From assembly GCA_023268615.1 (NCBI GenBank), contig JALQUC010000009.1:1-34645 (forward strand): a stretch of DNA of 34,645 nt, read 5' to 3'. The notes below the pieces were generated by a model. That model saw only the letters and a program-made list of their open reading frames with translations. It searched no databases and was not told where the DNA came from. Position 1 is the first letter of the stretch. Each line of letters starts with the position of its first letter. Position numbers and translations under genes: made by a program. Of this stretch, positions 19,314-27,768 are shown in pieces. This stretch comes from Candidatus Altimarinota bacterium. GTDB lineage: Bacteria; Patescibacteriota; Gracilibacteria; BD1-5; JAGOOR01.

Positions 19314-21218
19314 ATGAAATGGTTCGATCTTTTTTCTCATAAGCATTCACAGACTTCTCTCAAAAAGAGTGAAGATGTCGCCCAAAATCACTCTCCCAAG
19401 AGCTATAGGGATATCAGTAAACGCGCTCCTATCAATCTCGTGAGTGGATTATTTGATACACAGAAATCCTACACACCATTTACACTGCGTCGTCACATCC
19501 ATCACTTCTGTGAAAATATCCCACACTATGCTCGCAAATTCACAAGAGGACATGGAGTCATAATCATCATCCTCACGATACTGGCGTATGCTATTTATGG
19601 TATGGGATTTATCCTTCGCACTGAGCTTCATCTCCGAGCCATCAATGATAATCCATGAGCTCTGGTGACGGAATCAGGTATCTCTACACTCCGTGATATG
19701 CGTCGAGATTATCAGATTCTGGCACCCGTTTTTGGTAATCCATTTTTTCCCATAGAACCATTTGCGACCTATGGGCGAGTGTTGGATATAGGCTATGATT
19801 TGCTCCAGCGCACAGATAGGATTCATAATATAGAAAATGATATCATGGCATGGAAAGATTCATCCGATACGACGAGTGTTTTTCCGATTGTACGCGAAGT
19901 TATGAAATGGCTCTCAAGCATGGATAGTGATATTCGTGAGCTCGCTATGATGGTGCAGACACACGCTCCTGAACTCGGATGAGAGACTCCATTTACTCTC
20001 TGGACCAATTTTCTCAAGCATGAGGATGTCTGGTATAGCCTACTCGGACGAGAAAAGCCGACTCGTATACTTCTCCTGAACCAAAATAGTGATGAGCTCA
20101 GAGCGGGTGGAGGATTTCCGGGGACTGCATTTATCATCGAATTTGACACAGGGAAGATGACGAGATTTCAATTCTATGATATCTATGCTCTTGATTGGAA
20201 ATTGACCTGATATCGCCCATCACCCGAGGGTATCAATCAGCTTCGTTCGATCAATTACCCAGGGAAACCAGTAGAATTTGAAATCCGAGATGCCAATTAT
20301 TATCCACTCTTTCATGAGAGCGCTGTGAAGCTCGATGAATTGGCTCGAGAGGCTGGCATAGGACCACTTGATATGGTCGTGGGAATCAATCAGAAATTTC
20401 TCGAAGACATGGTCCGACTCGTGGAACCAATTACTATAGAAGGCATACCGATGAACATCGATCACAGAAATGTGACACTCATCCTCTCGATGCTGGTAGA
20501 GGGTAAAAAAACTCTCCAATGAACACCAAAATGAACTGTTAAGATACTCTCCGATACACTCCTCAGAGAGCTCCAGAAACAAGGGAAAGAGCAACAAGCA
20601 GCACTCATATTTGCTTCTCATGTCTACCATGGAGAATTTATCGCAGGTTCATCTCGTCCTGATGTCCAGGCAGCTCTCGATAGTCTCGGGATATTTGACC
20701 GCTGGCAGGGCAAACGCGGTGATTGGGTGTACCCACTTTTTACCTCTATTTCTCGTAATAAATCAGACAGACTCATGGAGAGAACATTTGAAATCAATCA
20801 TACAGACACCTGCGACAGGATACTGACTCTACGGCAAAAACACTGGTTTGATCTCATAGAAGCCTCTCGTATTCGTACACTGGCTCAAGAGCTCTGACTC
20901 ACTGAAAAACTCCAAACACTCCTCCCGATTCAGGGCGGAGGAGACAATGTCCAGTATCTCAGATTTATCGTCCCTCCAGGGACACAGCTCCTCTCTGGAT
21001 GAGCATTTTCTCTGGCTGATACTACTTCCGATTTCACGACGATCCATGGCTATGAGACGACAAAACCAGGCACCACAAAAGAAACCGCCCTGAGCTACCG
21101 TCTTCCTCCCGGATATTGTTCAGAGGAAACAGAGTTTTTCAAGCAACCAGGACTTCGTAATACTCGCGTCGTCATCCAGAAAAAATGAGTGAATGTCTAT
21201 CAGAAATTTTACGAATAG
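19314..21218 (+). CDS. DUF4012-family membrane-anchored protein
   Basis: A 634-aa protein reconstructed across in-frame TGA codons (19656, 19980, 20208, 20520, 20532, 21186 and others), every one Gly. The cytoplasmic N-terminus is about 75 aa, with a single membrane helix at about 83-103 (GVIIIILTILAYAIYGMGFIL). A large outer domain follows, with the DUF4012 hallmark RILLLNQNSDELRAGGGFPG and then TAFIIEFDTGKM. DUF4012 proteins are common in CPR and actinobacteria; their function is unknown, and some sit by polysaccharide genes. It is followed by ybeY, without an obvious functional link. Confidence 0.85.
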
Positions 21219-21302
21219 CTCTCAATAAATACAAAAGACAAAGTACAAAATGAAGGAATTTATCGTAATACCTAATACATACTACTTAATACTTTTTAAT
21301 TC
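21219..21302. repeat. Low-complexity TA-rich spacer before ybeY
   Basis: Imperfect iterations of ACCTAATAC / TACTACTTAATAC. Very similar words (CCTAATACCTACTACTT) recur at 31860-31877. No gene. Confidence 0.5.
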
Positions 21303-21791
21303 ATGTTCCAACTCCAATACTTCAAGATCCCACGAACACTTTCTCGAGACTATTGCGCTCGAGCACTTCAGGCACTTGAAAAAGTGATCAAAAAACCACA
21401 GCAGGGGATTATCAATCTCATCGTTCTTGATTCCGAGGAAATGGCCCACATGAATCAGCAATATCGGGGGAAAGAGGGTCCGACGGATATACTGACTTTC
21501 TCGTACTTAAACCAAGAGAAAAAAGAAAAAATAAAAGAGAAAAGAGGAGGATTTTTCTGAACTCAAAACTCAAAACTCAAAACTCAAAACTTGGTCGCCT
21601 GAGAGATATATCTCTGTCTCGAGAAGATAAAATCCTACGCGAAAGAATCCGGCAAGACATATGAAAAACAACTCGAATATATCATCGTCCATGGACTCGT
21701 ACACCTCATAGGCTATGATCACGAGACTGATGCGGATTGGAAAGAGATGGAAAAAATAGAAAAAAAAGTTCAGTCACTTATCGAACAATAA
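21303..21791 (+). CDS. ybeY: Endoribonuclease YbeY with in-frame repeat insertion
   Basis: A 162-aa single-strand RNase needed for 16S rRNA 3'-end maturation and ribosome quality control. The zinc site H-x3-H-x5-H is seen in HGLVHLIGYDHETDADW. Upstream, MNQQYRGKEGPTDILTFSY and VAGEIYLCLEKI match the family. Between TDILTFSY and VAGEIYL there is an extra stretch of about 27 aa (LNQEKKEKIKEKRGGFF then GTQNSKLKTQNL), partly encoded by four copies of CTCAAAA (21562-21589). The frame is kept, using TGA at 21558 and in VAGEI as Gly. The insert lies in a loop distant in sequence from the metal site. Confidence 0.92.
21562..21589 (+). repeat. Four tandem CTCAAAA units inside ybeY
   Basis: Four perfect 7-nt units encode a Lys/Gln/Asn/Ser/Thr-rich loop. 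A CTTAAAA version of the same period is found between rpmJ and rpsM. Confidence 0.85.
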
Positions 21792-21811
21792 AAAATTCAT
21801 TGAAAGGGGAG

Positions 21812-21882
21812 TCTGTCATTGCGAGGAGCATTCTGTCGAAGCAATCCATTTCGTGGATCGCTTCGTGCCTCGCGATGACAGA
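21812..21882. repeat. Palindromic dispersed repeat (TCATTGCGAGG type)
   Basis: A nested imperfect palindrome. Outer arms TCTGTCATTGCGAGG (21812-21826) and CCTCGCGATGACAGA (21868-21882) pair at 14 of 15. Inner arms GAAGCAATCCA and TGGATCGCTTC pair at 10 of 11 around TTTCG. A half copy is at 3084-3113. Similar GTCATTGCGAG...GCAATCC repeats occur in many unrelated bacteria. It fills the ybeY/SIMPL gap and could serve as a bidirectional terminator. Confidence 0.75.
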
Positions 21883-21914
21883 ATTCAAACTTTTTAATAT
21901 ACACTACTTAAATA

Positions 21915-22694
21915 CTACCGAATCTCATATTTGAGATACACCTGAATCTGGATTTCCTGTGAGCCAGCTTCGATAGTTGGAGCGACAGCAGCTTCTTTTG
22001 AACCAACTGCCATATCCATCATAGCACCACCACGATACGAGACACTTGGTGAGATATATCCTTCGCTGATTTCGAGGAGTCGACCGAGAGTAAATCCTCC
22101 TGCTTCTGCGATATTTTTCGCTTTTTCTTTCGCTTTTTCTATGGCCTCCGCACGAGCCATATTTTCTATCTCTGTCGGATTGTCGAGAGCGAATCGGATA
22201 TCTGTGACAGAATTTGCACCACTCGTGACCACGCCTGTGAGGAGGGGGCTTATGAGTTTGAAGTCTCGTATTTTGACATGAGTTGTTTGTTGCACTGTAT
22301 AACCAACGATTTCTGCTGGTGGACAGACGCTTCCGGCTCGGTAATCACAGATGACATTTTCATAGCGAGGCTGGATGCTGTATCCTGTTGTTGCTATATC
22401 TTTTTTATCGATACCTTGCTTCGTGACGAATTCGATGGCAGCGTTCATCTTGGTCGCATTGTCTGACTGGAGTTTTGCGAGATCTTTGTCGCCCTCAGTG
22501 ATGACATCAAATGAGAAACTCGCCACATCAGGCACGCCGACAGCTTTACCATCGCCCTGGACGGTGAAACTCCGGAAATTGGTTGGTTCACTCGAGCGGT
22601 CGTATGTCCTCGTGACCACGAAACCAAAGTAGAGGAATCATACGAGACTGGCGATGACCGCGAGTCCGAGGAGGTTTTTGAGAGAAGGGCTCAT
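21915..22694 (-). CDS. SIMPL-domain (DUF541) exported protein
   Basis: A 259-aa protein. Start at 22694 gives an N-terminal membrane anchor (LKNLLGLAVIASLVGFLYFGFVV), with the TGA at 22638 as Gly inside the helix. The SIMPL domain follows: FTVQGDGKAVGVPDVASFSFDV, DIATTGYSIQPRYE, VGYTVQQTTHVKIRDF and the helical ARAEAIEKAKEKAKNIAEAGGFTLG. The family (OMP28/BP26, YggE-like) is periplasmic or surface-exposed with poorly defined roles, sometimes tied to stress tolerance. A TATCAT box (22708-22703) would put the transcript start two bases before the ATG. Confidence 0.88.
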
Positions 22695-22790
22695 ATTGAA
22701 ATATGATAGAAAATAAACACCTACTCAGTATAGACGCAAATACCCAACATAAAGTGACAAAAATGTGAAACTACTGGACTCGTATCAAAA

Positions 22791-23030
22791 TTATTCCACA
22801 TCTATTATCTCTACCACCTTCTCTCGTGAAGTATGTCATTGGACAATATTAATCCGTGATTTTGGCACATCAAAAAATTCTGACAGAGCTTCAATAAGTC
22901 CTCTATTTGCTTCTCCGTCGACTGGTTTTTCTCGTATTTTCACGACCAGTGTTTTTTCTCAAAACAAATTCTCCACCCATTCGATAGATTTTTTCCGGCT
23001 GCCTGGTTTGACATGAATTGTTATACGCAT
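22791..23030 (-). CDS. YggU/DUF167 family protein
   Basis: A 79-aa protein missed under the standard code because of TGA codons in NLFGEKT and IVQGHTS. It reads MRITIHVKPGSRKKSIEW, VVKIREKPVDGEANRGLIEALSEFFDVPKSRINIVQGHTSREKVVEI. The family signature is V-x-P-x-x-x...A-P-x-x-G-x-A-N-x-x-L...LA...v...I.i..G..sR.K.v.i. The structure is known (MTH637/YggU fold); the function is not. It ends 96 bases before the SIMPL gene start and is probably its own unit. The spacer 22695-22790 holds only the SIMPL promoter. Confidence 0.88.
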
Positions 23031-23039
23031 AGGGGAAAG

Positions 23040-23190
23040 GCGGGATACGGCTTTGTACTTTTTGTCGAAAAAGTACCAAAACGATTTAGGGGACAAAAAC
23101 TCGGCCAGTTTTATCATCTATCAGTTCTGTATTCATGGACCTTAAACAGTTTGTCCCCTAAAAACCCGTTTCCGTTTATCGAGAGAGTGA
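23040..23190. repeat. Dispersed repeat, copy 2
   Basis: Contains the hairpin GTACTTTTT-gtcg-AAAAAGTAC, then inverted arms TTTAGGGGACAAA (about 23083-23097) and TTTGTCCCCTAAA (about 23150-23163), with TCTGTATTCAT between them. It resembles 3128-3290 in the same order. It lies between the YggU and YhhQ genes. The organisation (flanking inverted arms and central hairpin, no ORF) resembles a small non-autonomous repeat element. Confidence 0.65.
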
Positions 23191-23216
23191 TAGTTTCAAA
23201 GCCACCTCTTTTACTT

Positions 23217-23900
23217 TTACTTCGTACCCCTTGCCCACTTCACGCCGAGATAGACAAATGGTGTGACAATAACGGACATACAACATTTGAATATCCAGTA
23301 GGGGAGAATGATGCCCCAGATCATCGCGTGATTTCCTGTGTAAAATGCGAGATAGACAAAGAGTGTTGTGTCGATGAATTGCGCGAGAATATTACTGACA
23401 TTACTTCTCAACCCGAGACTCGTGATTTTCGCACGCATACGAGCAAATATCAGGATATCGAGGAGATCAGAAATACCAAAAGCGATGATGCTCGCGATAG
23501 CAATCCGAGTCGTCATACTAAATACCGCATCATAGGCAGCTTCACTTCCTGCGAAGAGCTGACTGGCTGGGAGTCGTGTTGCAAAAAATGAAAAAAGAGC
23601 GAGACCGACAATCGCACCGAGACCTATACGATAGAGCGTTTTCGCAGTTTTCTTTCCCCAGACCTCGATGATGATGTCATTAATAGAGAAGATGAGCGGG
23701 AGGAGAAAGATAGCGACACTGACCTTCAATTCTCGGATAGATATCGGTCCGAATCCAAAGGAGACACTGTCACCAACAGGGATAGTCTTGATGCCAAATA
23801 TTTCAGCGAGGAGGATACAAAATACATACAGTCCCGCGAGCATGAGGAGTTTTGTTTCCTGAGGCGTTGCTTCGTGGGATTTTCGGAGAAAAGAGAACAT
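23217..23900 (-). CDS. yhhQ: YhhQ-type queuosine precursor transporter (VUT family)
   Basis: A 227-aa protein with about six membrane helices. Family features are INDIIIEVWGKKTAKTLYRIGLG, GISDLLDILIFARMR, SNVSNILAQFIDTTLFVYLAFY and IFKCCMSVIVTPFVYLGVKW. It imports a 7-deazaguanine precursor of queuosine in other bacteria, which fits a CPR cell that scavenges nucleobases. No in-frame UGA. A -10 box TATAAT (23916-23911) lies 11 bases before the ATG. Confidence 0.88.
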   Translation of the reverse strand: MFSFLRKSHEATPQETKLLMLAGLYVFCILLAEIFGIKTIPVGDSVSFGFGPISIRELKVSVAIFLLPLIFSINDIIIEVWGKKTAKTLYRIGLGAIVGLALFSFFATRLPASQLFAGSEAAYDAVFSMTTRIAIASIIAFGISDLLDILIFARMRAKITSLGLRSNVSNILAQFIDTTLFVYLAFYTGNHAMIWGIILPYWIFKCCMSVIVTPFVYLGVKWARGTK

Positions 23901-24042
23901 TGGATAAAAAATTATAAATTAAGAAAGAAAAATTAAAAATGATTGAAGTTATATCATATTCTCAGAAGATAAGGAATTACTGTGTATGATTGTATCGTCC
24001 ACGAGATAAAATCAATAAAAATTCATATTTGTAAAAAATCAC

Positions 24043-24048
24043 TACAAT
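24043..24048 (+). promoter_or_regulatory. -10 box of the RNA methyltransferase gene, predicted leaderless
   Basis: TACAAT ends seven bases before the expected +1 at 24055, and the ATG is at 24056. The -35 is weak (TTCATA near 24022). Confidence 0.4.
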
Positions 24049-24055
24049 TCCACAC

Positions 24056-25525
24056 ATGTCCCGATTCTCTGACTATCTCCAGGCTACATTTGAGTTTTCT
24101 GCTCCCGAGGCGGAGGAGATTATTGCTGCGATGAAGCAACCACTGGGGAAGAGTATTCGGGTAAATACGAGGAAAATAGCACTTGAAGACTTCCAAACCC
24201 ACGCACAAGAACAAGGCTGGGAACTGACCCCCACTGATATTCCAGAAGTGTTTCTCATCGATCGTGAGGATACGAGTATCGCCCTCGGAAATACACTCGA
24301 ACATCAGGCAGGATGGTTCTATATTCAAGAAGTCGCCGCTGCCCATCCACCACATTTGCTCAGAGAGCAAATAATGAAAAATGAAAAATGAAAAGTGAAT
24401 AATGGCGGAATTTTATTAGATATGTGCGCGGCTCCAGGAGGCAAGACGACACAGCTCGCTGATTATTTCCCAGATTCGCTCGTCATTGCCAATGAAGTGA
24501 ATCGGACGAGGACGCCACAACTCTTCGATAATCTCGACCGTATGGGCTATGATAATATCGCTGTCGTCTCGTGTGATGGACGATTTTTTCAGAATTTTCC
24601 AGAATTTTTTGATGCAGTATTATTGGATGCGCCGTGTAGTGGTGAGGGGACGGCTTTCCGTGATGGTGCTGTCATCGATCACTGGCATGAGAAAAACATC
24701 GACCGCATTGCGAAACTCCAAAAACAACTCATGGAAACCGCGGAAACAGTCGTAAAACCAGAGGGATTCCTCTCATACTCGACCTGCACATTGAATAAAG
24801 AGGAGAATGAGAAGGTTATTCAATCTCTTTATTCTTGAGAAAAAGCAAAAGTAAAAGAAAAACAGCGGAATGATAAAAAAACCAAAATTGATAATTGAGA
24901 ATTGATAATTGAAGATTGAATCTGACAAAAAAATATGCACATGCTTTTTTCTAAGCGTTTCTGGCCTCATATCGAGCATACTGGTGGATTTTTCGCTTCT
25001 ATTTTTCAGAAAAAATCTCCTAAAACCCTCTTTGTGAAGGGGGAGAAAAAGAGTGAAGAAAATAAGGGGGATTTTGTCTCAGAAAATCCTCAGTCTCGTA
25101 CCTCGACAGCTCCTTTTTGAAGGAGCTACCCTATCCTCGCAGCAAAAGGTCAGCAAAAGCTCATCGTGAATCCTGTGACGAAAGGGGAGAGGGAAATAGT
25201 TGAGCGATTTATCTCAAAAAACCTGAAAACAAAACTCAAACCAGGATTTCTCTTTATCATCCGTGACGGAGTCTATTTCAACCAGAGGAATCTCGGTCCA
25301 CTCGCGCAGCATTTTTATTTTGTCCATGGGGGCATGCGCATCGGGACAATCAAGAATAATTCATTTACGCCCACACATCATCTCCTCTGGTGTCTCACAG
25401 AAACTTCAAATATCCCTCAGAGACAGATAACCCGTGAAGAGTTCGAATGAAAGGTAAAAAATCCAGAAAAGTGGTGTGTAGGTCGCTACGGAAGAGGTAT
25501 TGTGGGGATAGTGCCAACTGAATAA
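24056..25525 (+). CDS. RsmF/NOL1-type rRNA m5C methyltransferase with three in-frame insertions
   Basis: A 489-aa protein. N-terminal domain residues 1-110 (PLGKSIRVNTRKIALEDF, GWFYIQEVAAAHPPHLL). SAM-binding core: LLDMCAAPGGKTTQLADYFP, ANEVNRTRTPQLFDNLDRMGY, then the two catalytic-Cys motifs DAPCSGEGTAFR and YSTCTLNKEEN. The C-terminus is RFWPHIEHTGGFFASI followed by an RsmF-like domain (GFLFIIRDGVYFNQRNLGPLAQ, FVHGGMRIGTI, NPEKWCVGRYGRGIVGIVP). TGA codons such as 24389, 24836, 24896, 24917, 24923, 25118 and 25448 are Gly. Three stretches are repeat-derived: 24371-24409, 24842-24925 and 25026-25127. None breaks the frame. It likely methylates 16S rRNA; the exact target is not known. Confidence 0.88.
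24371..24409 (+). repeat. In-frame GAAAAATG repeat in the methyltransferase gene
   Basis: An 8-nt period encodes IMKNEKGKVNNG between the N-terminal domain and the SAM motif. It shares a 20-base identical block with the intergenic repeat at 17816-17835. Confidence 0.75.
24842..24925 (+). repeat. In-frame A-rich and AATTGATAATTGA repeats in the methyltransferase gene
   Basis: Iterations of AATTGATAATTGAGAATTGA (24886-24918) follow an A-rich stretch. They encode a charged low-complexity linker (KAKVKEKQRNDKKTKIDN, then GELIIEDGIG) between the catalytic core and RFWPH. A TAATTCGTAATTGATAATTT variant lies just before ileS. Confidence 0.75.
25026..25127 (+). repeat. In-frame palindromic element, copy A
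   Basis: Hairpin CCCTCTTTGTGAAGGGGG at the 5' end and AGCTCCTTTTTGAAGGAGCT at the 3' end, with AGTGAAGAAAATAAGGGGGA between. It encodes [20 protein letters not shown] then NPQSRTSTAPFGRS. Closely similar to copy B in ileS (34081-34181). Confidence 0.88.
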
Positions 25526-25531
25526 TTAAAA

Positions 25532-25760
25532 AAATCTCTCCGAGACTCCATCAGTCATAACAAGTGTCGATGACGATTGGTCTCGGAGAGATTTCGATAG
25601 ATACGATCCATATCCGTATCCCGTGTTGGCCATCCCCTGTGGTGAGTTTTGTGAGAGTTTCACCAGCTCAGTGTGTTATCGATATTTGGGATGGTTTTTC
25701 CCGCGTATCACACACGCAGAGACTATCTATTGTGTGAGGACATATGGAGTCACTTAGGAC
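25532..25760. ncRNA. Candidate structured RNA upstream of the sigma operon
   Basis: The 326-base gap between the methyltransferase and the 25852 gene has no credible ORF but is rich in complementary arms. A perfect 15-bp stem pairs 25532-25546 with 25580-25594. CCATAT (25608-25613) pairs with ATATGG (25742-25747) and encloses CCATCCC/GGGATGG (25630-25636, 25688-25694), TGGTGA/TCACCA (25640-25645, 25660-25665) and TCACACA/TGTGTGA (25708-25714, 25731-25737). It does not look like tmRNA, SRP RNA or RNase P RNA by eye. The strand is not settled; plus is favoured because the next genes run that way. Confidence 0.35.
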
Positions 25761-25818
25761 AGCCAACAATCATATTAAAACATACATTTATGCAGCTGTC
25801 AAATATTTATCATAAAAT

Positions 25819-25845
25819 TTGACTAAAAGTAAAAAATAATAGTAT
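25819..25845 (+). promoter_or_regulatory. Promoter of the sigma operon
   Basis: TTGACT (25819-25824), a 15-nt spacer and TAGTAT (25840-25845). The expected +1 is 25852, the A of the first ATG, so again leaderless. Confidence 0.45.
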
Positions 25846-25851
25846 GTATGC

Positions 25852-26085
25852 ATGGGAAAAACATTTATAGAAAAGCAACAATCACTGCTCTCAGACCTGA
25901 AAAAGCTTGCCCTGATGCATAATCGTGATTATTTTCTCTCTATTATCCCTTTTGTAGAAGCTGCCACGCCAGACCAAGAAGAACTCCTCGATACCTATCA
26001 GCTAGCGCTCGATGAGGATAGAAATCGTCTCATGCAGAGCAGAGAGGCATTCGTGACACCGGAGAGAGTTAATTCTATAATATAA
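25852..26085 (+). CDS. Small acidic helical protein, unknown
   Basis: A 77-aa protein, predicted mostly helical (KTFIEKQQSLLSDLKKLAL, then TPDQEELLDTYQLALDEDRN). It lies 9 nt before the first sigma gene, so it is likely co-transcribed. It was not recognised as a known family. The position suggests a regulator or partner of the sigma factors, but nothing in the sequence proves this. Codon use is like its neighbours. Confidence 0.6.
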   Translation: MGKTFIEKQQSLLSDLKKLALMHNRDYFLSIIPFVEAATPDQEELLDTYQLALDEDRNRLMQSREAFVTPERVNSII

Positions 26086-26094
26086 ACCTCTGTT

Positions 26095-27756
26095 ATGGTA
26101 AATGTAGAAATGGATGGAGGTATCAAGACCTATCTCGCAGAAATTGGCAGAACCCCTCTTCTCAATAGAGAGGAAGAGGCAGATTTATCGCAGAAAATTC
26201 AAAAAATGCGACTCTGTGTGTTTCAGGAAACAGTTCAGAAAATTGCTGCTATAAAGGAAGGAGAAACATTCTTCCTTGATTTAGAAGAATTTGAGATTGT
26301 CAGAGAACACTTTGCACCTAAAAAAGATGAAGATGATGAAGATGAAGATGAGGAGACACCTGAAAGTGAAAATGCCACTCTCGAGCAGAGTATACATACA
26401 ACGCTCAGGGAAATGGGTAATGCGTATCGAAAGCTAGAAGAAAAAAACGGCAAAATAGTGATTGCATCAAATTTACCAAAACTTCTGAGAAAATTTCAGA
26501 AAACATACAAAAAGGTAGTTATAAAAAATCCAGAAACAGTTAAAGAAGTATGAGATAAGGCGAGAGCTCACATGATTCGTGCCAACCTCCGACTCGTTGT
26601 CAAAATCGCACAAGACTATGCCAATTATTGACTCCCTCTTCTCGATCTCATCTCCGAGGGAAATATGGGTCTCATGAAGTCTGTGGAACGATTTGACCCA
26701 AATAAAGGAGGCAAACTCTCGACCTACGCCGCTTGGTGGATCAAGCAGGCAATTAAACGAGCGCTTGCAAATCAAGGCAAGACGATTCGCCTTCCTGTAC
26801 ATATGATTGATAAAATTTCTCAGATGCATCGTACAGTGAACATTCTCACGGGAGAGCTATGACGCGAACCTGATGACCAGGAAGTTGCTGAGGCTTTGGG
26901 TATTACCGGAAAAGATTTAAAAAAAATAAGAGGATTTGTTCTCCACCTGACTTCTCTCGATGCTCCAATCAGTGATGATGATACGACGACTTTTGGAGAA
27001 ATTATCGGAGATGACAAACAAGAAGATCCAGCAGATGCACTCGAACTCGCTGATGGACTCAAAATATCAGAAGATCTCCTGGATGTTCTCGATGAACGCG
27101 AGCGAACTATTATTGAAAAAAGATTCTGATTGGGTGGTGAAAAGCCTAAGACACTCGATGAAGTGGGTCAAGAATTTGGAGTCACAAGAGAGCGAATCCG
27201 TCAGTTGCAGAATATCGCACTCAAAAAGCTCCGTCGCGCTCTTGAAAAAAAAGAAAATCCAATCCCGGGGTCACGGAGATGGATGTGACGACCAGAAGAA
27301 AATTTACTTCCAAATGATGGTGAAGATATCGAACTGGAAGAGGGTGATGAAGATACAAAAACAGAGAGATCTCCCACATTGACTCCTGCATTTCTCCAAG
27401 CAGCTAGAACACAACTCGCGAGCATGCAACCAAAAAAGTCACGACAACCAAGACAGAAAAAACCAAAGAATGGTGTTCCAAAAGAAGAAAAAACCGAAAC
27501 TCTCAAGAGAGCGAACACACCTCCTGCCCTGACTACTGACGAACGAGAGAGACTTGGAAAACTTCTTCTCCATGTCTCATCCGAAGAGGGGATAATCATT
27601 TGTGACAAAGACCAGAGAATAAATATGCTCGATCTCTATCTCGGTCGAGGTGGAGCACCTCGTTCGGTAGCGCAGATAGCGAATATTATGCATCAATCAG
27701 AAGTGGATATCAGGACGACACTCACAGGTATGGCATCGATATTTTTAAGTAAATAA
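26095..27756 (+). CDS. rpoD: Primary-type sigma-70 factor (first of tandem pair)
   Basis: A 553-aa protein. Region 1.2 is [21 protein letters not shown] (about 7-27). An acidic non-conserved stretch follows ([15 protein letters not shown]). Region 2 is at about 157-240 ([53 protein letters not shown]). Region 3 follows, and region 4 is at about 320-385 ([18 protein letters not shown]). Beyond region 4 is an extension of about 165 aa: a basic linker ([17 protein letters not shown]), then an HTH-like segment ([20 protein letters not shown]). TGA codons at 26551, 26629, 26860, 27127 and 27286 are Gly, including the Gly of YGLPLLDL. The true end is TAA at 27754. It likely directs RNA polymerase to housekeeping promoters. 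Confidence 0.92.
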
Positions 27757-27768
27757 CTCCGCAGTATT

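Noticed and set aside
22765-23016. Plus-strand frame of 83 codons
   Set aside because: It is antisense to the YggU/DUF167 gene, which matches its family on the minus strand.
23013-23591. Plus-strand frame of 192 codons
   Set aside because: It runs over a dispersed repeat and the antisense of yhhQ; the yhhQ reading is far better supported.
25532-25760. tmRNA, SRP RNA or RNase P RNA for the structured gap
   Set aside because: None of the conserved cores of these RNAs could be found by eye, so only an unnamed candidate is reported.
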